Assembly (NCBI RefSeq): GCF_963966145.1
Contig: NC_091046.1
Span: forward strand, 12,710,001-12,774,000
DNA length: 64,000 nt
Reading direction: 5' to 3'
Source: Tenebrio molitor
Taxonomy: Eukaryota; Arthropoda; Insecta; Coleoptera; Tenebrionidae
The notes under the pieces were generated by a model, which was not told the DNA's origin, made no database searches, and was given only the letters and a program-made list of their open reading frames with translations. Shown one piece after another: positions 43,042-55,259 of this stretch. A program made the position numbers and the translations under genes. How positions within the stretch are numbered: position 1 is the first letter of the stretch; each line of letters starts with the position of its first letter.

Positions 43042-45121
43042 AATGTGTCAAAATTTAAAAATATTCAATGCATGAAATCCCAATAGTCTGCAAATATTTA
43101 ATTTTTGTTGTATCCATGGAAATGAGAGAGAAAAATCAAAGCCATGTTGCCGTACGCTATTTGAGGCAAAACGGACATACAATTTACTCGGAAATGCTGG
43201 AAGTAATGAATAAAATAAATGCAAACCTGATCACAATTGTTCAGAATTATTATACGCCTGGCTAGTAAAAGACAAATAGTCAAAATCTTTTTTAATATTT
43301 AAAATAAATGAGATCAAAGCTGCACGTTTTGAGCCCCCATATCTTCAAATCTAAGACTCTTGTCAAAATCAACTTCTAAAAACTGCACAAAGTGAGTGAT
43401 TATATTACTACCAATATAGTAATTATGTAGTTAGGTAGGTAAGTAAAAAAATTTAGTTAACACTGTTAGATGGGGTTTTATTACTTCTCGTTCTGTTTTT
43501 CATTCTTTCATGTGAGTGTACGCTCTCTGATACTGTTATTGTAAATCACACTGTGCATAATTACATTTAAGAAAAATACTTTAGGTAATCGGTACAAAAA
43601 TAAAAGAATGTGGTGACATCTTATGAGCTAATCTATGATAAACAAATAATAACTTGAACGAATTTTTGAAAGATTTGCCATCAAAGAAGAGTTTGTTTCG
43701 TGTTTACTTTGCAATATTTATAGCTCGGCTAATAAAATTTTGGACACGTTCATACATTTTGTTGGACACTATCGGACTAAAAGCTTGTTAAAAATTGACT
43801 TTTAAAACATATAATCCATTTTTGTCTAGCTCATTCTATTGTAAAATATTGATCTCTTTTTTTGTGAACATTGGCATTACGTGGCTTAGTTGCAGAGCCA
43901 TTTATTTTGCTTTAACGTCGATTTTTCAAGAAAAATAAAAACACCCACAAAAAATTGTTTTCAACGCATTGAAATATGTCCGTAATGAAATTCTCGTTTA
44001 ATAAATATTTACAGGATAATTTCATATTTTTCTCATATTTCGAAAGTAAATTTTTAATTGATACTTTTCCGTAGCGCCACCAGATTTATGAACGTGTCAA
44101 TTTGTCCACCTTAATTGCTCCGCACCTAAGTTTTGTGATATAAATTACGCAGGATCGTATTTATGTCAGCAATCGTGTTATTGGCTAATATTCAGCTGTG
44201 ATAAGTGATGGGAATGGTCAAAACATGTAGTGTGTTATTGCATGGTTTAATTAATTTTATATCCCTACAACATGTGTTAGAATTGGCAAATTTCCAAATG
44301 TAAATTAAATAGCTATCAAGTACACTATTACTGCTAATTCCTTTTAATTGATATTATAAAATTATGACGTCTCAGTTACAATCCTTTGGAACGTTGCCAA
44401 AGTATGTACACGTTTTCTTGCTAGACAGTAAGTCTTGAGTTTAACTAAATTTTCTGCCAGTGCTTTCATCTTAGCTTTTAATATCTGAGTTGCTGAACTT
44501 CAATAATTATTTTCCTCTTCTTTATTAATAGTTTTCCTGAAATTTTCCAGAGACATTCTCGCCAAAATGGAAAGAGTTTCTTTGCCAAATCAAGGAATAA
44601 TTTTTTGCAGATCCTTATTCAAATTTATATTAACAATCATTTTAGCAGCTATCAGATATGATAATAACTGTAAAATGGGTTATTAAACTTTCCTAATCTT
44701 TAGGCAATTCTCCTTGAAATTCCGTTAAAATTTATTTATGTGGCGTCATGGAATGTCTCAGTGAGGGGCTGTAGGTAGTCAAATTTGCAATTTAAATAAT
44801 TAAACCGTAAGATGGCTCTAATTGTATGCATTTAAAATCCCGCAGAGTGTTTTTCTTCCATTATGTTCCAAATCCTTTGCGACGTTGCGATTCTATTAAC
44901 ATTTCCTTTCTTTTTTAAGCCCTAATACTGCAAATTCTTGTAAATTTAAACATTTCAAACAATACAGACAGAATAAGACGCTTTCGCATATTTGTCATAA
45001 TGGCCGCTGCATCATCAGATTAAGTGGCCGCATATTTTACGAAAAAATAATGCGATCGACGTTCAAACACGCCATTTGAAAAATCCTCAAAAAAAGCAAA
45101 TAAAAGGATGCGTTTTTATAG
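43042..45121. other. Intergenic AT-rich region
   Basis: No gene supported. GGACACGTTCATAC (43743) and TATGAACGTGTCAATTTGTC (44089) are loosely inverted and may bound a roughly 370-bp element, but the ends are not clear. Confidence 0.3.
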
Positions 45122-45608
45122 TATACAGCTTATTCACGTAAGATGACGAGCCTGATTAGGTAAAATACAACCCAAAATCTATTTTACAAAGCATTCACTG
45201 TGTTTTAGTATTTAAAAATTAAATCTGGAATCCAAGTAGGTATTCTATTACTTTGAAAAGTATGGTGCGATCAATTAAAAAATAAATCGAGTCGGCGTGT
45301 TACCTATGGCTCCAAAGCAAGCTCGATTTATTTTTTAAATGATCGCTCGGTAGTATATCTGTCATTACATTTTCGTTCATGTTTAGTATTTGAAAATGTT
45401 TTCAAACGATGACAGAACGGATATGAGTCCACTTACCTATTACTTTTGTGATTTTAATTATTGTTATTAAATCATACTGTGTTGAGAGAGCTATTATTTT
45501 ATATATTATGATAATAATGTAACACGGATCGAGATGGCTTTATAAATTGTATTTTGGGTTGCATTTTTACCTGGTCAGGCTCATGAGCTTAGGTGAATAC
45601 CCTGTATA
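45122..45608. mobile_element. Divergent CACAATACAT-type element with inner foldback
   Basis: The left end TATACAGCTTATTCACGTAA, then AAAATACAACCCAAAAT, is inverted on the right, which ends AGGTGAATACCCTGTATA. A second inverted repeat (45267-45291 with 45322-45346, AAAAAATAAATCGAG) lies inside and is probably a separate small element. Confidence 0.65.
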
Positions 45609-45786
45609 TAGCTAACGATGCACCAAGGTAAATCAATTTAAGTCGATGACCAACGCAGATGCGTCATTAATTGCATACTAGGTTTTGTTTTATGTGTGCA
45701 ATGCGCGTGTGGGGTTGCAGTAGATAATATTTTTACCTTGTTACAAATTTTGAATTTTCGCTCTACATAGACCTATCAGTTAACAT

Positions 45787-46026
45787 AACGGGTGTCTATT
45801 AAAATTTTCACTTGGAGTTGGCTTTGAACGAGTTTTTATTTTTTCTGTTACTTTAGACACACGCAAGAACGAACGACAAATGTCAGTCAGTATAATTGAA
45901 ACATAACCAAATTAAAAGAAGAAACATTTATTGAAATGTCAAACTTGTCAGTGTCTAAGGTGCAACGGAAAACAAAGAATGATCTATAGCCAACCCTAAG
46001 TGAAAATTTTAATAGTCACCAGTTAT
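45787..46026. mobile_element. TIR element, AACGGGTGTCTATTAAAATT ends
   Basis: The left arm AACGGGTGTCTATTAAAATT, then TTCACTTGGAGTTGGCT, is inverted at 45985-46026. About 240 bp. Confidence 0.7.
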
Positions 46027-47550
46027 TTTTTTGGTATAATGTAAGCAAAATTGACAAATTTCTAAAATAAGTAAAACGACTGGTAGAACGCATAAAATCA
46101 GCAAGTAAAGGTCATTTTAACAAAATTTTAAAGAAGTAATTCGTGCCTAAATTTTCTTCTTTTATTTATTTTATTATATTTACGGTCTTCTTTTACATTT
46201 TAAGTTTTTCTTTTTTCAAATATTTATTCTCTTACATTCTTGGTTTTGGAGACATGTTTTTTCTCTTGGCATACTCGATTGTTCATAGACTGGTCCCAAA
46301 GAAAAAAGGACGTAGCAATAAAAATGCATAGATAACCAAAATCCGTCCGATCGCTGGATGTTTCAAATAAATTTGTGGCCAAGCAGAGAGCGGTTTTCCC
46401 TCTCTTAAAGGCAAGTCGTCTTTTTAGTTGACAAATCCTTCAGATACTTACATAACCTCATTTTGATTATACCTTCATTTGTTGTGATAAATAACAGTAA
46501 TAGACTGAAGTTGTCGGTGCATTTTCTAACCGTTTCAGGAATAAGTATTGATGGTCGCTTACTTCTACTTTTTCGTCCTGCGTTTTCTGTTTCATGAAAT
46601 ATTTGACAGCTGATGAAGCTACGCCATACGTTAACGGAAACAAAAGCAGTCACTAGGCTGCTTCACTATAACACAGATTATTATTGTGTATACCGGGTGA
46701 TTCAGTTTGGTATTCGCGGCCCTACATCTTTTTTGTTTTAAGAAAAAAGTGTAGCAAACCATATACAGTGCATTTTTTTTAACTGTTGCCATAGGGAATT
46801 GCATGGTAAAACTTATACCCCCTGTTAACTTTTGTTCTGATGAAAATATTCAAACCATTTTTGGAACAAAGTTGGAAGATTTTTTAAACTATCGGATAGA
46901 TTACAATTCAATATCCTAAACTGTCGAAAAAGTTGTGAAAAAAATATTTGTACCACGCCGGAATAATAGTACGTCGAGTGGCCGCCAGAATAGCGTCCTT
47001 GTCCCCACTTTTGATTTTTGTCACTTTCATTTAAAAAATAAATAGCGAGATATTCTCGTGGCTATGATTAAATTTCTTTATAAAAAAAACGAAACGTAAA
47101 AACTTTAACGCACAAATAATTCAACAAATTAACAGAAATTATCAAAGGAATTGTTCGAAATGTTTTTCTTCGACTATTTTGTAAATGTCGCACTGTAATG
47201 GAATTTGGTCAGGTGCTGGTTGAGCATGACCAACTTCATTAAACTATGTTATGGCCATTCCAATTCCATTAAAATGGGCTTCGTATGAAGTATGTCATGG
47301 ATAGTGATGAAGTGGTGCCATCTGTTTGTTAGACATTAGTTAATTGCCGTCAAATTTGAAATTTTGTCAATCAAAAAACTCTGAAAATGCTCATTAAATG
47401 CATTATTTGTGGCAATTCTGAAAAACCTTTATTTCAATTTCCCAGCGACAGTGGAGTTAGAGCTAAATCGTTTGAGGTTCTTCGGGAAATTTGTGGTACT
47501 AGAAAAGAAATTCGTTAACATAGTTTAATGAAGTTGGTCATGTGATGGAG

Positions 47551-47884
47551 CAAGGTTGGTAGAACTGACTAATTTGTATAATAGGTTGCCTCGTTGCCAT
47601 TTAAAGCAATAGTCTGAATTTTTTCCCCCCGCAAAAGTTACTCGTGACGTCACAGTGTACTAAACTTTTACAACAGAGTCTGTCGATCATGCATTAGGTG
47701 TTCCATCGCTAGAATAAAGCCCAAAAAGCCTCCCAATAAACCCCACGGAGCTTATAAACCTTGGGTTCTATTCGAACACCCAAAATTTCTGGGTTGATTT
47801 TACGTCACGAGTTACTTTCCCCTCCGCCCCGCAATTTTCAACGAGGCAACCTATTATACAAATTAGTCAGTTCTACCAACCTTG
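47551..47884. mobile_element. MITE with 46-bp TIRs and 9-bp target duplication
   Basis: The ends CAAGGTTGGTAGAACTGACT, then AATTTGTATAATAGGTTGCC, are inverted at the right. GTGATGGAG is duplicated exactly at 47542-47550 and 47885-47893. A 9-bp duplication points to Mutator-like (MULE) transposition, or possibly an 8-bp hAT type with a chance extra base. Confidence 0.85.
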
Positions 47885-47886
47885 GT

Positions 47887-48524
47887 GATGGAGATGAATT
47901 GGCGATATCTAGTGAAATTTAGAATAACCACACATTTAAAAAGTTAAATATCAGGTTATGTTATATGCCATTTCATTGTCAAGAACTGTCAGTTTATGCT
48001 TTTATGACACTATGGCAGGAACATGAAAAATTTGTTAGCGTCTTAGAACCTCGAATTCTGTAATTCTTGCATCGTTTTACTTCGAAATGTACAAGTTCCA
48101 CGACGAAATTCCCATTCGGAGCGGTTTTGCTGTGATCTTTCATACTTGCTTCTGTAAAAACCTATTTAGAGGAAAGTTAGCGTCTTAAAACCTCGATTTC
48201 TGTAATTCTTGCATCGTTTTACTCCGGAATGTTCAAGTTCCACGACGAAATTCCGATTCGGCGTTAGTTTGCTGTGATTAGTCTATGGCTGTGATCCTTC
48301 ACACTTGCGTGCGTAAAAACGCATTTAGAGGAAAGTTAGCGTCTTAGAACCTCGAATTCTGTAATGCTTGCATCGTTTTACTCCGAAATTATCAAGTTCC
48401 ACGACGAAGACGTATAAACTGACAGTTTTTGACAATGAAATAGCATATAACATAACCTGATATTTAACTTTTTAAATGTGTGGTTATTCTAAATTTCACT
48501 AGATATCGCCACTTCATCTCCATC
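47887..48524. mobile_element. Foldback element with internal tandem repeats
   Basis: The left arm 47887-47996 (GGCGATATCTAGTGAAATTT, then AACCACACATTTAAAAAG) is inverted at 48411-48524. Between the arms are two full tandem units of 142-160 bp and a partial one. This is the plan of foldback (FB) elements. The MITE at 47551 inserted into its left edge. Confidence 0.75.
48037..48410. repeat. Tandem repeat, units of about 142-160 bp (2.5 copies)
   Basis: Units begin AGCGTCTTAGAACCTCG at about 48037, 48180 and 48339, with shared TGCATCGTTTTACTYCGRAA and GTTCCACGACGAA. The second unit has a short internal expansion (GCTGTGATTAGTCTATGGCTGTGAT). Confidence 0.85.
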
Positions 48525-49111
48525 ATCGACTTGTCATTTGGTTTAATTTTTTTCGACATTTGGGATGGCCATAACATAGTTTAATGAAGTTGGTCATGGG
48601 TTGAGCCGACAGGGACGCTATTCTAGCGGCCGCTCGACGTACTATTATTCCGGCGCGCTTTAAATTTTTTCACAACTTTTTCGACAGTTTAGGATATTGA
48701 ATTGTAAACTATCCGATAGTTTAAAAAATCTTCCAACTCTGTTCCAAAAATGGTTTGAATATTTTCATCAGAACAAAAGTTAACAGGGGGTATAAGTTTT
48801 ACCATGCAATTCCCTATGGCGACAGTTAAAAAAAATGCACTGTATATTTGTAAATCGCTTGTGAAACTACAATAGATGATGTTGTCAAATCTTCTCTACG
48901 ATGACATATGTCAAAGTTAAGTCAGTCAACTTTTTTTTTTAAATAGTACACTATACATTTCTTAGCCTATTCTTGTAAAGCTTTTTTTTCTACATTTGAA
49001 TGTGTAAAAAAAGTTGACACTTACACCAGAAAAAAATCGAGAAAAATAATAAAATATGATTTAATTTATTCGAAAGCGTTATTTTCTAAAAAGAGCTAGT
49101 AAGCCAAACAT

Positions 49112-49255
49112 TTGTAAATTCGCATGTCACTATTTACAAGACAACCACGTAGCCAAAAAATAAAATGATTTGACCTTGTTTGTTTTCAAGCCTCGAGTGC
49201 ATCTCAGCTAGAAAACTGAGACTCTGATGAAATACCAAATCCATACTGAATTTAC
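49112..49255 (+). repeat. Dispersed repeat family D, copy 4 with an insertion
   Basis: It matches the family up to ATTTGACCTTG, then has about 45 extra bases (GTTTTCAAGCCTCGAGTGCA...) before the family resumes at GAAATACCAAATCCAT. It lies inside the 46.7-50.2 kb complex, next to copy 5. Confidence 0.65.
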
Positions 49256-49256
49256 T

Positions 49257-49371
49257 ACGCTAAATTCGCGTTATGTTAGTTCCCTGCATCTCACTATTTT
49301 AAGAATTACATAGCCAAAAAATAAAATTATTTGAGAGTGAAATACCCGATCCATTCTGAATTTACTTTATT
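49257..49371 (+). repeat. Dispersed repeat family D, copy 5
   Basis: It begins GCTAAATTCGCGTTATGTTA and ends CTGAATTTACTTTA. Tandem to copy 4 in the same orientation. Confidence 0.7.
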
Positions 49372-49569
49372 CGAATATTAGAATTTACACTTACTCGAAT
49401 TTTACATAGTCACCCATTCAAATATTCGAATAATTCGAATACGATTCCCAAGACTCATCATGTCATTCATGCACTATCAAAATTCAACTACGAGTACATA
49501 TTTTCATCGTGTATGCATTCAAAGCGGTATAGTCAGGAAGAAGTTAGGTTTCGAAGCCAGATGTCATAT

Positions 49570-49624
49570 CATAGTTATTTATTTAAATGTAGGTTATAAC
49601 ATAGCTATTTATTTAAATGTAGGT
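49570..49624. repeat. 25-bp direct repeat, period 30
   Basis: CATAGTTATTTATTTAAATG and CATAGCTATTTATTTAAATG, each followed by TAGGT. Confidence 0.8.
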
Positions 49625-49839
49625 ACAGTGGGGAGCACGGAATTTCGCACACCAATTTGTATGTCATTAAAAAAAACTATCTAGTCTAAGCTTTATTGTC
49701 ATTATAATCAATCATAAGGTATGTGATCATGACTGATGTTTCACCTAAACTGTCACGAAACTGCCGCCAGTATCTCATTTTAATAAAATTATGTCAGTAA
49801 AATGTCCAATGTGTGAGAAATTTCGTGCTCGCCACTGTA
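49624..49839. mobile_element. TA-ended MITE, TACAGTGGGGAGCACGGAAT ends
   Basis: TACAGTGGGGAGCACGGAAT, then TTCGCACA, is inverted at 49809-49839 and ends GAGCACCACTGTA-like (CTCGCCACTGTA). 216 bp, no coding. Confidence 0.75.
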
Positions 49840-50216
49840 CGTTAATAATTGACGCTATTAATGTCAAAATTTAATTGTCTCCATGGCTAACTAGCTCTTT
49901 TTAGAAAATAACACTTTCGAATAAATTAAATCATATATTTTTTTCTCGATTTTTTCCTATTGCAAGTGTCAACTTTTTTTACACATTCAAATGTATAAAA
50001 AAAGCTTTACAAGAATAGACTAAGAAATGTATAATGTACTATTTAAAAAAAAAAAGTTGACTGTCTTAACTTTGACATATGTCATCGTAGAGAAGATTTG
50101 ACAACGTCATCTATTGTAGTTTCATAAGCGATTTACAAATATATATGGTTTGCTATACTTTTTTCTTAAAATAAAAAAGATATAGGGGCGCGAATACCAA
50201 TCTGAATCACCCGGTA

Positions 50217-51003
50217 TAGTCCATTTTTTTTATTATAGTCCGATGAGCTTAGTCCGAATCAAAAAGTCGACATGACCTGCGTCTGCTTTAGACATTTGAC
50301 AGCAGTGCATGGTTCTACCAATATTTGAAAATTTATTTAGCCAACATGAGACAGATAACATTACAAATTTCAATTTTTAAGATTTTGTTCTTTCGTGCTT
50401 TCTTGGTTTTTCTGCAAATTCATTCCTCCGTTTTAATTTTGTCTTTCAAAAAATCGCTCCCTTCAGAAATCTTTTGCTAACTATTTACATATCAACTAAT
50501 AGGTTAGATAGGTATATTAAAAATTGTTGAAAACAGCACTACACAACCACGTTTAGACTGTCTTTCTTTTTCCTAGATTTTGTTTCGGCAACGCCATGAA
50601 TTAGTTTAGCCCCTTACCGCCTTACCTGCTAACTTCCAGTCTTGCAAGTTTCCGCGCAATTCCAATATTATTTTTGCAATTTACAAATTCTATAAATGAA
50701 TCTGTCCACATGCTTTTCGTTGGCATCATACGGAGGACATTTCAAGCAAAATTAAACAAAATTATCACAAATAATGTGGTTAAAACGTAACCTAAAAATT
50801 TGACGTCGCTAATGTAATAAACGTACAACTCATGTCTTGCTCGAATCACATATGCTAAAGCGAGATGCATAGTGGGACACGCTTAATACAATACGTACAA
50901 GAATTCAATAGTTTGTTTACATTATGTTGAAAAGAGATAGCAATATGACAGTTGTTCTGCTTTTTAATTGATACATCGCACTATAATTAAAAAATGGACT
51001 TTA
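50217..51003. mobile_element. TIR element, TAGTCCATTTTTTTTATTAT ends
   Basis: The left TAGTCCATTTTTTTTATTAT, then AGTCCGATG, is inverted at 50974-51003 (CATCGCACTATAATTAAAAA, then ATGGACT). 787 bp. It abuts the end of the 3.5-kb complex. No transposase recognised. Confidence 0.6.
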
Positions 51004-51529
51004 GAGATGCTGTATTAAGAAAACTGTCCTTTCCAGAACTATATATTTAATTATCGTCGATTTTCATTATAAATATAGGATGATGGCGCTACTTCGCCCG
51101 GGGTTGGTAGAGTAACAAACGTCAAAACAACTTGAACATCACCTTTGGCATGAATGACATAACATTGAATTAATTCATTTTCATCCCCGAATCTAATGTC
51201 TAGATTGCTACTTTTAAGTAAGCTCTGAAATTAACTGTATTAGCTGTTGACAATTGTTTTAAACACGCAAAAGGCCAAGATATTTTTTTGTTAGATTGGC
51301 GTCCGGTCCTGTCATATGACGTTTCGTTATTAAATATTCGTCTTGTTGTCAATTGAGACTCTTGAGCTTTCCGTAATGTAGGTATTGGTTATTCTGTCGT
51401 TGATTTCATCTATTATTTCTAATACCCCTCTATTATTAGTGAATGAAAATTAAACATTAACATTACTTTACTCTATGGGATTTTCATAACTTGTTTATTA
51501 CGAGTATATTAGAAATGAAAATATATAGA

Positions 51530-51640
51530 GTAAAGCTGGATATGGAAGCGGTAAATATCCAGCTTTACTTTCCAAATATATTGTAGGTTGCATTTTCAAT
51601 TCCGTCGGTGTCATTACTCGTGATCGTGAATCGCCTTGTA
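51530..51640. mobile_element. Truncated CACAATACAT-family MITE
   Basis: The right half matches 42592-42766 (TTCCAAATATATTGTAGGTT, GCATTTTCAATTCCGTCGG). The left half is cut at AAAGCTGGATAT. Confidence 0.65.
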
Positions 51641-54600
51641 TACAGAAAAATGATAAATCATTGTAAACATAAATGAGTAATTAATCACAACACAACTTAC
51701 ATTTCAACTTCATTTCGTGTTTTGTTATTGCAATCGAATTGTGTGGTCTCCGAGACGTGCATTACTGGTCAAATACAGTTTGCTAATAGTGTATACATTT
51801 TTTATAAGTCAGCAAAGCCCTATTTCCTATCCTGTCATGTTTCCCCTGAAGATGCAGTTCTGGTAGATTTATTTGTAAGCAGTTTGGTTGGTTGTGTTTT
51901 TTTTTGCCAGGTTAGACGTAAACTGTGTAGAAAATGCAACAGAGTTAGGAACTCTCTATTGTTACCAAAGCAAAATAAAATGCAAGGCACGACAAAATCA
52001 AGATGTGTACAAGAGCTTTGGCTCCACTATTGTAAAATCGAATTTGAATAGTAAGCATTTGGAAATTATAATTCAGTTCGAGAACCGTGAATTGAATTGG
52101 CCTAAGCATACGTTGACAGTCTGAATATTTGAAATCACTAGTTGGCCTGCGTTTGTCCTTTGCGGACTGTGCAGTGCGGACGGCCCATCTCCTCCAGAAT
52201 AAGAAATAAATACACATGGGCAATGTTCCAGCCATACATGAATAACAAACATAACTCTCAAACTTCTCCCTTGTTATTTCAATTTACGAATTATCGGCCA
52301 TCTCCCCGGTCAAAGTTCATGAAAGTATACTTCGGCAATGAGCTTTGCAGCTTTTATTGTTTCCTAAACAAATATAAAGTTTTGAAAGCCTGGACTCCAG
52401 TGATGGACGCTGCAGCGACTGTAAGTGAATTGCGCACGATTTAATTCTTTTAGTGTTGGCGGTGAGAAATATTCAATTATATCGAACAGTGTAGACATTG
52501 GTAAAGCACAATTGCTCGTGTTGTTATTAATTCAGTTTTAATTAAGCATTTAAAGAGACTTTTCCATGCATGAACCGAACAAGCTCGACACATTAAGTGA
52601 TTTTCATTGTGCGTTGTAACCCAGAGCTGAACTTCTTTGATCAATTAATGAAAACCAGTTGTTAGTTATACTCCACTATTTTGATAATAGCTAGTTGTAT
52701 TGTATCTCCAGGGCACCCTTTATCTCTACGCTGTCATAAACACATGCAACCAAATAATGTATGCGGTGTATTCCCCGAATTAGGGCATCAAAACTGATAT
52801 TTAGCCATTATGTTTATAGCTTTCGTCAGTAATTGTTTTATTTTATGGTCCGGCTATTTCACCAATGAACAACTGCGTTTTCTGTGAGCCACTTAAAAGA
52901 TTCACTCGTTATTTGCGCAATTAAACAGCGAACGAAAAGATAAATCGAAGCTATGTTAGAGTAATTAGTGTATCTCATTCGTGGATTATTTTTAAAGGAT
53001 TTTGAAGTCAAACTGAAATCCCTCGGTGGTGATTAAGCTTCAAAACTTTCTCAAAGTGGTTTATCTGCACAGGAATTTGTTTTGTTTCAACTGGGATGAA
53101 CTTTAATAAATTTTATTTTAAGTGGTGGATAATGTTTGGAACTGTGGCGTGAAACGCCACGTAAAAAAATTAACCTCACATACGCAAAACCAAACCTTAT
53201 CTGAATTAAACACATGTTTTGCGCAATAGGGTCGCCACCCTAAATCGTGCCATTTAATTTGCTTTATTCGGACAGCATGCGAAAGAACTCTGGACAATTT
53301 GCTAATCTGAAATTTTGCCTCCTGTTCGACGCTGATAAATTTATGTAAAGTTGCCCGTTTAATCGCTTTCACAAAAGCTTTCGTTTTTTATTACTACAAC
53401 ATCCTCCTAAATTGTTACACGTATCAATAACTAACAACTTCTTTACGCAGGTAGCCTGGATCAGATCTAGATGATTCACTAGATCACTAGAAGAATCAAC
53501 AGTGATTCCAAGTTTATAATGTATTATGGGTTGCGTTGCATTCGAGAATAATGTTTATTTAAAAAAAAAATAATGAGCCACTTATGCAATTGCAATTATG
53601 TTGCAACTCTTAAGTCAACAGGAATAATCTCAGTCAATTTTAATCAATGATGGTTTCAACAATGAAGGACTACAGTGTAAGATTAGCATTAATGAAGATT
53701 GGTTGAGTTGCTAACTGTCTAAACTGGAAAGGTCCGCTATGGTTGGTCATTATCAACAAAGCTCACTTAATAGATTATATGCTTAAAGTTTAAATTTAAA
53801 TTAGGGTAGTGTGATTAAGGGGGGATTATTTTAGTCGCTTGCCGATTAGGTGAAAACACTGTTGTTATTGCATTAATCAATCGGAATGTCGAGGATTAAA
53901 GATGATCTAGAATCTAGATAGTCCATTTTCTACTCTTGGCTGATTTTGTTTTATTAAGTTAAATGTGTCACTAAAATTTTAAAATTAATAATTTTTAATT
54001 TACGGTTATTTGAAGTGGGTGTAAGGACACCTTAGAAAAAGAATATTTTGTGGCAAACAGCTTTAATTAACTTTGAAAAGTTCTATTACCATTGTAAAAA
54101 TGTGAAATGAAAAAAAGTTTCTTAATTAGAATTTAAGAAAATTTTCTCAACTGAGTGATTTCTTTCATGTAAAATTAAACTATTTAACTGCCTAAAATTA
54201 AAACCGCTTTGTGCTTTAACGACATTATACAACAAGACATTTTTATAAAACACAGTGTTTATTGAATGAAATTAATTCTGAAATAAAGAATATTCCTGAA
54301 AATGATGTAAAGTGTTTTCAATGCCCTCCTTTCTCAATTTCCTGATTAATCGCATTCTTGCAATGAAGCTGTTAATTAAAAAATAAAAATCAGACTTATA
54401 TCTAATCTATGACTCTCCCTGGAAACTTAAAACTTTTCTTTATTTATTTTTTTAAATCTTATGAAATACAAATTAATCTAAAGTAAAAAAGCGTTAATTT
54501 CATTGATAACTATTATTTATTTCGTCTAACATAAACTGATGGGTGATAACTAATTCATACCGATGTAATAATAACAGTGGGAGCTTTTGCTTTTCTGTTG

Positions 54601-55100
54601 TAAAGGTTTCGAAACATTCTTATTTGTCACTGGACTCCACAAAATTTATGAGCGCACTAAAACAGTTATTACGTTGGTTAAGGCATGTTCATTTTTCATA
54701 TTAAATGAACTTGTACCCATTGTGTTCTTGTTAGAAGAAAAGAATATAGAAAATAATAATTAAAATGATCTACGGTACAAGTTGTATTCACTTTTTTAAA
54801 TTAATTATGTGGACTGAAGGCCCTCATAATTTATTTTTAAGTTTAAGAAACTGAATTAAGGAACAAAATGAGGTAAATATTTGAGAAGAATCTATAAGTA
54901 CGAGTAGGTACATGTGATTTTTTTTTGTCCTCAAAAATTTAGTGAAGTAAATAATACCTATGTTTTTAATATTAGTGTGTAGAAACAATTTTAAAACAAT
55001 TAAACTTAAAACTAGATGCAGTAGGGTACAGTAGCCTACCCCTTGAAGGAATAGCAATTATAACATTTTTTTTTAAATCTTTACTAACTACATATATTTA
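51641..55100. other. Gene-poor region; possible exon-like frames at 51.9-52.4 kb
   Basis: 51720-52440 is less AT-rich. An acceptor-like TTTTTTTTTGCCAG at 51908 and a donor-like GTAAGT at 52421 bracket open frames, but none encodes a recognisable domain. A MITE fragment (TGTATTATGGGTTGCGTTGC) lies at about 53520. The rest is AT-rich with nothing visible. Confidence 0.25.
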
Positions 55101-55113
55101 TTTACGCGATAAC

Positions 55114-55163
<50 letters not shown>
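55114..55163. repeat. (AAT)n microsatellite at the LINE 3' end
   Basis: About 50 bp of AAT units directly follow the LINE 3' UTR (as ATT units in element sense), which suggests it is the element's tail. Confidence 0.85.
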
Positions 55164-55166
<3 letters not shown>

Positions 55167-55259
55167 TATTTCCTACAGGAAGCACCCAATTACAGGAAAT
55201 AATGTGCTGAGAGCACGGTACATACAACTAGATTACAAGTTAATAAGTCATAATAATGA

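Larger units (their letters stand above)
46691..50216. mobile_element. 3.5-kb nested inverted-repeat complex
   Basis: The outer ends TACCGGGTGATTCAGTTTGG and ...CTGAATCACCCGGTA pair over about 75 bp. Inside, 46765-46999 is inverted at 48611-48846, and 48846-49105 is inverted at 49884-50145. A 108-bp-armed foldback (47887-48524), a MITE (47551-47884), a TA MITE (49624-49839) and two family D repeats are also inside. No transposase was found. Confidence 0.75.

Noticed and set aside
46143..46331. 62-codon + frame, Phe-rich, possible membrane peptide
   Set aside because: It lies in T-rich DNA, and the Phe content follows from base composition.
51722..52444. Overlapping + frames with splice-like borders
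   Set aside because: The frames disagree with each other, no domain is recognisable, and the donor and acceptor alone are not enough.
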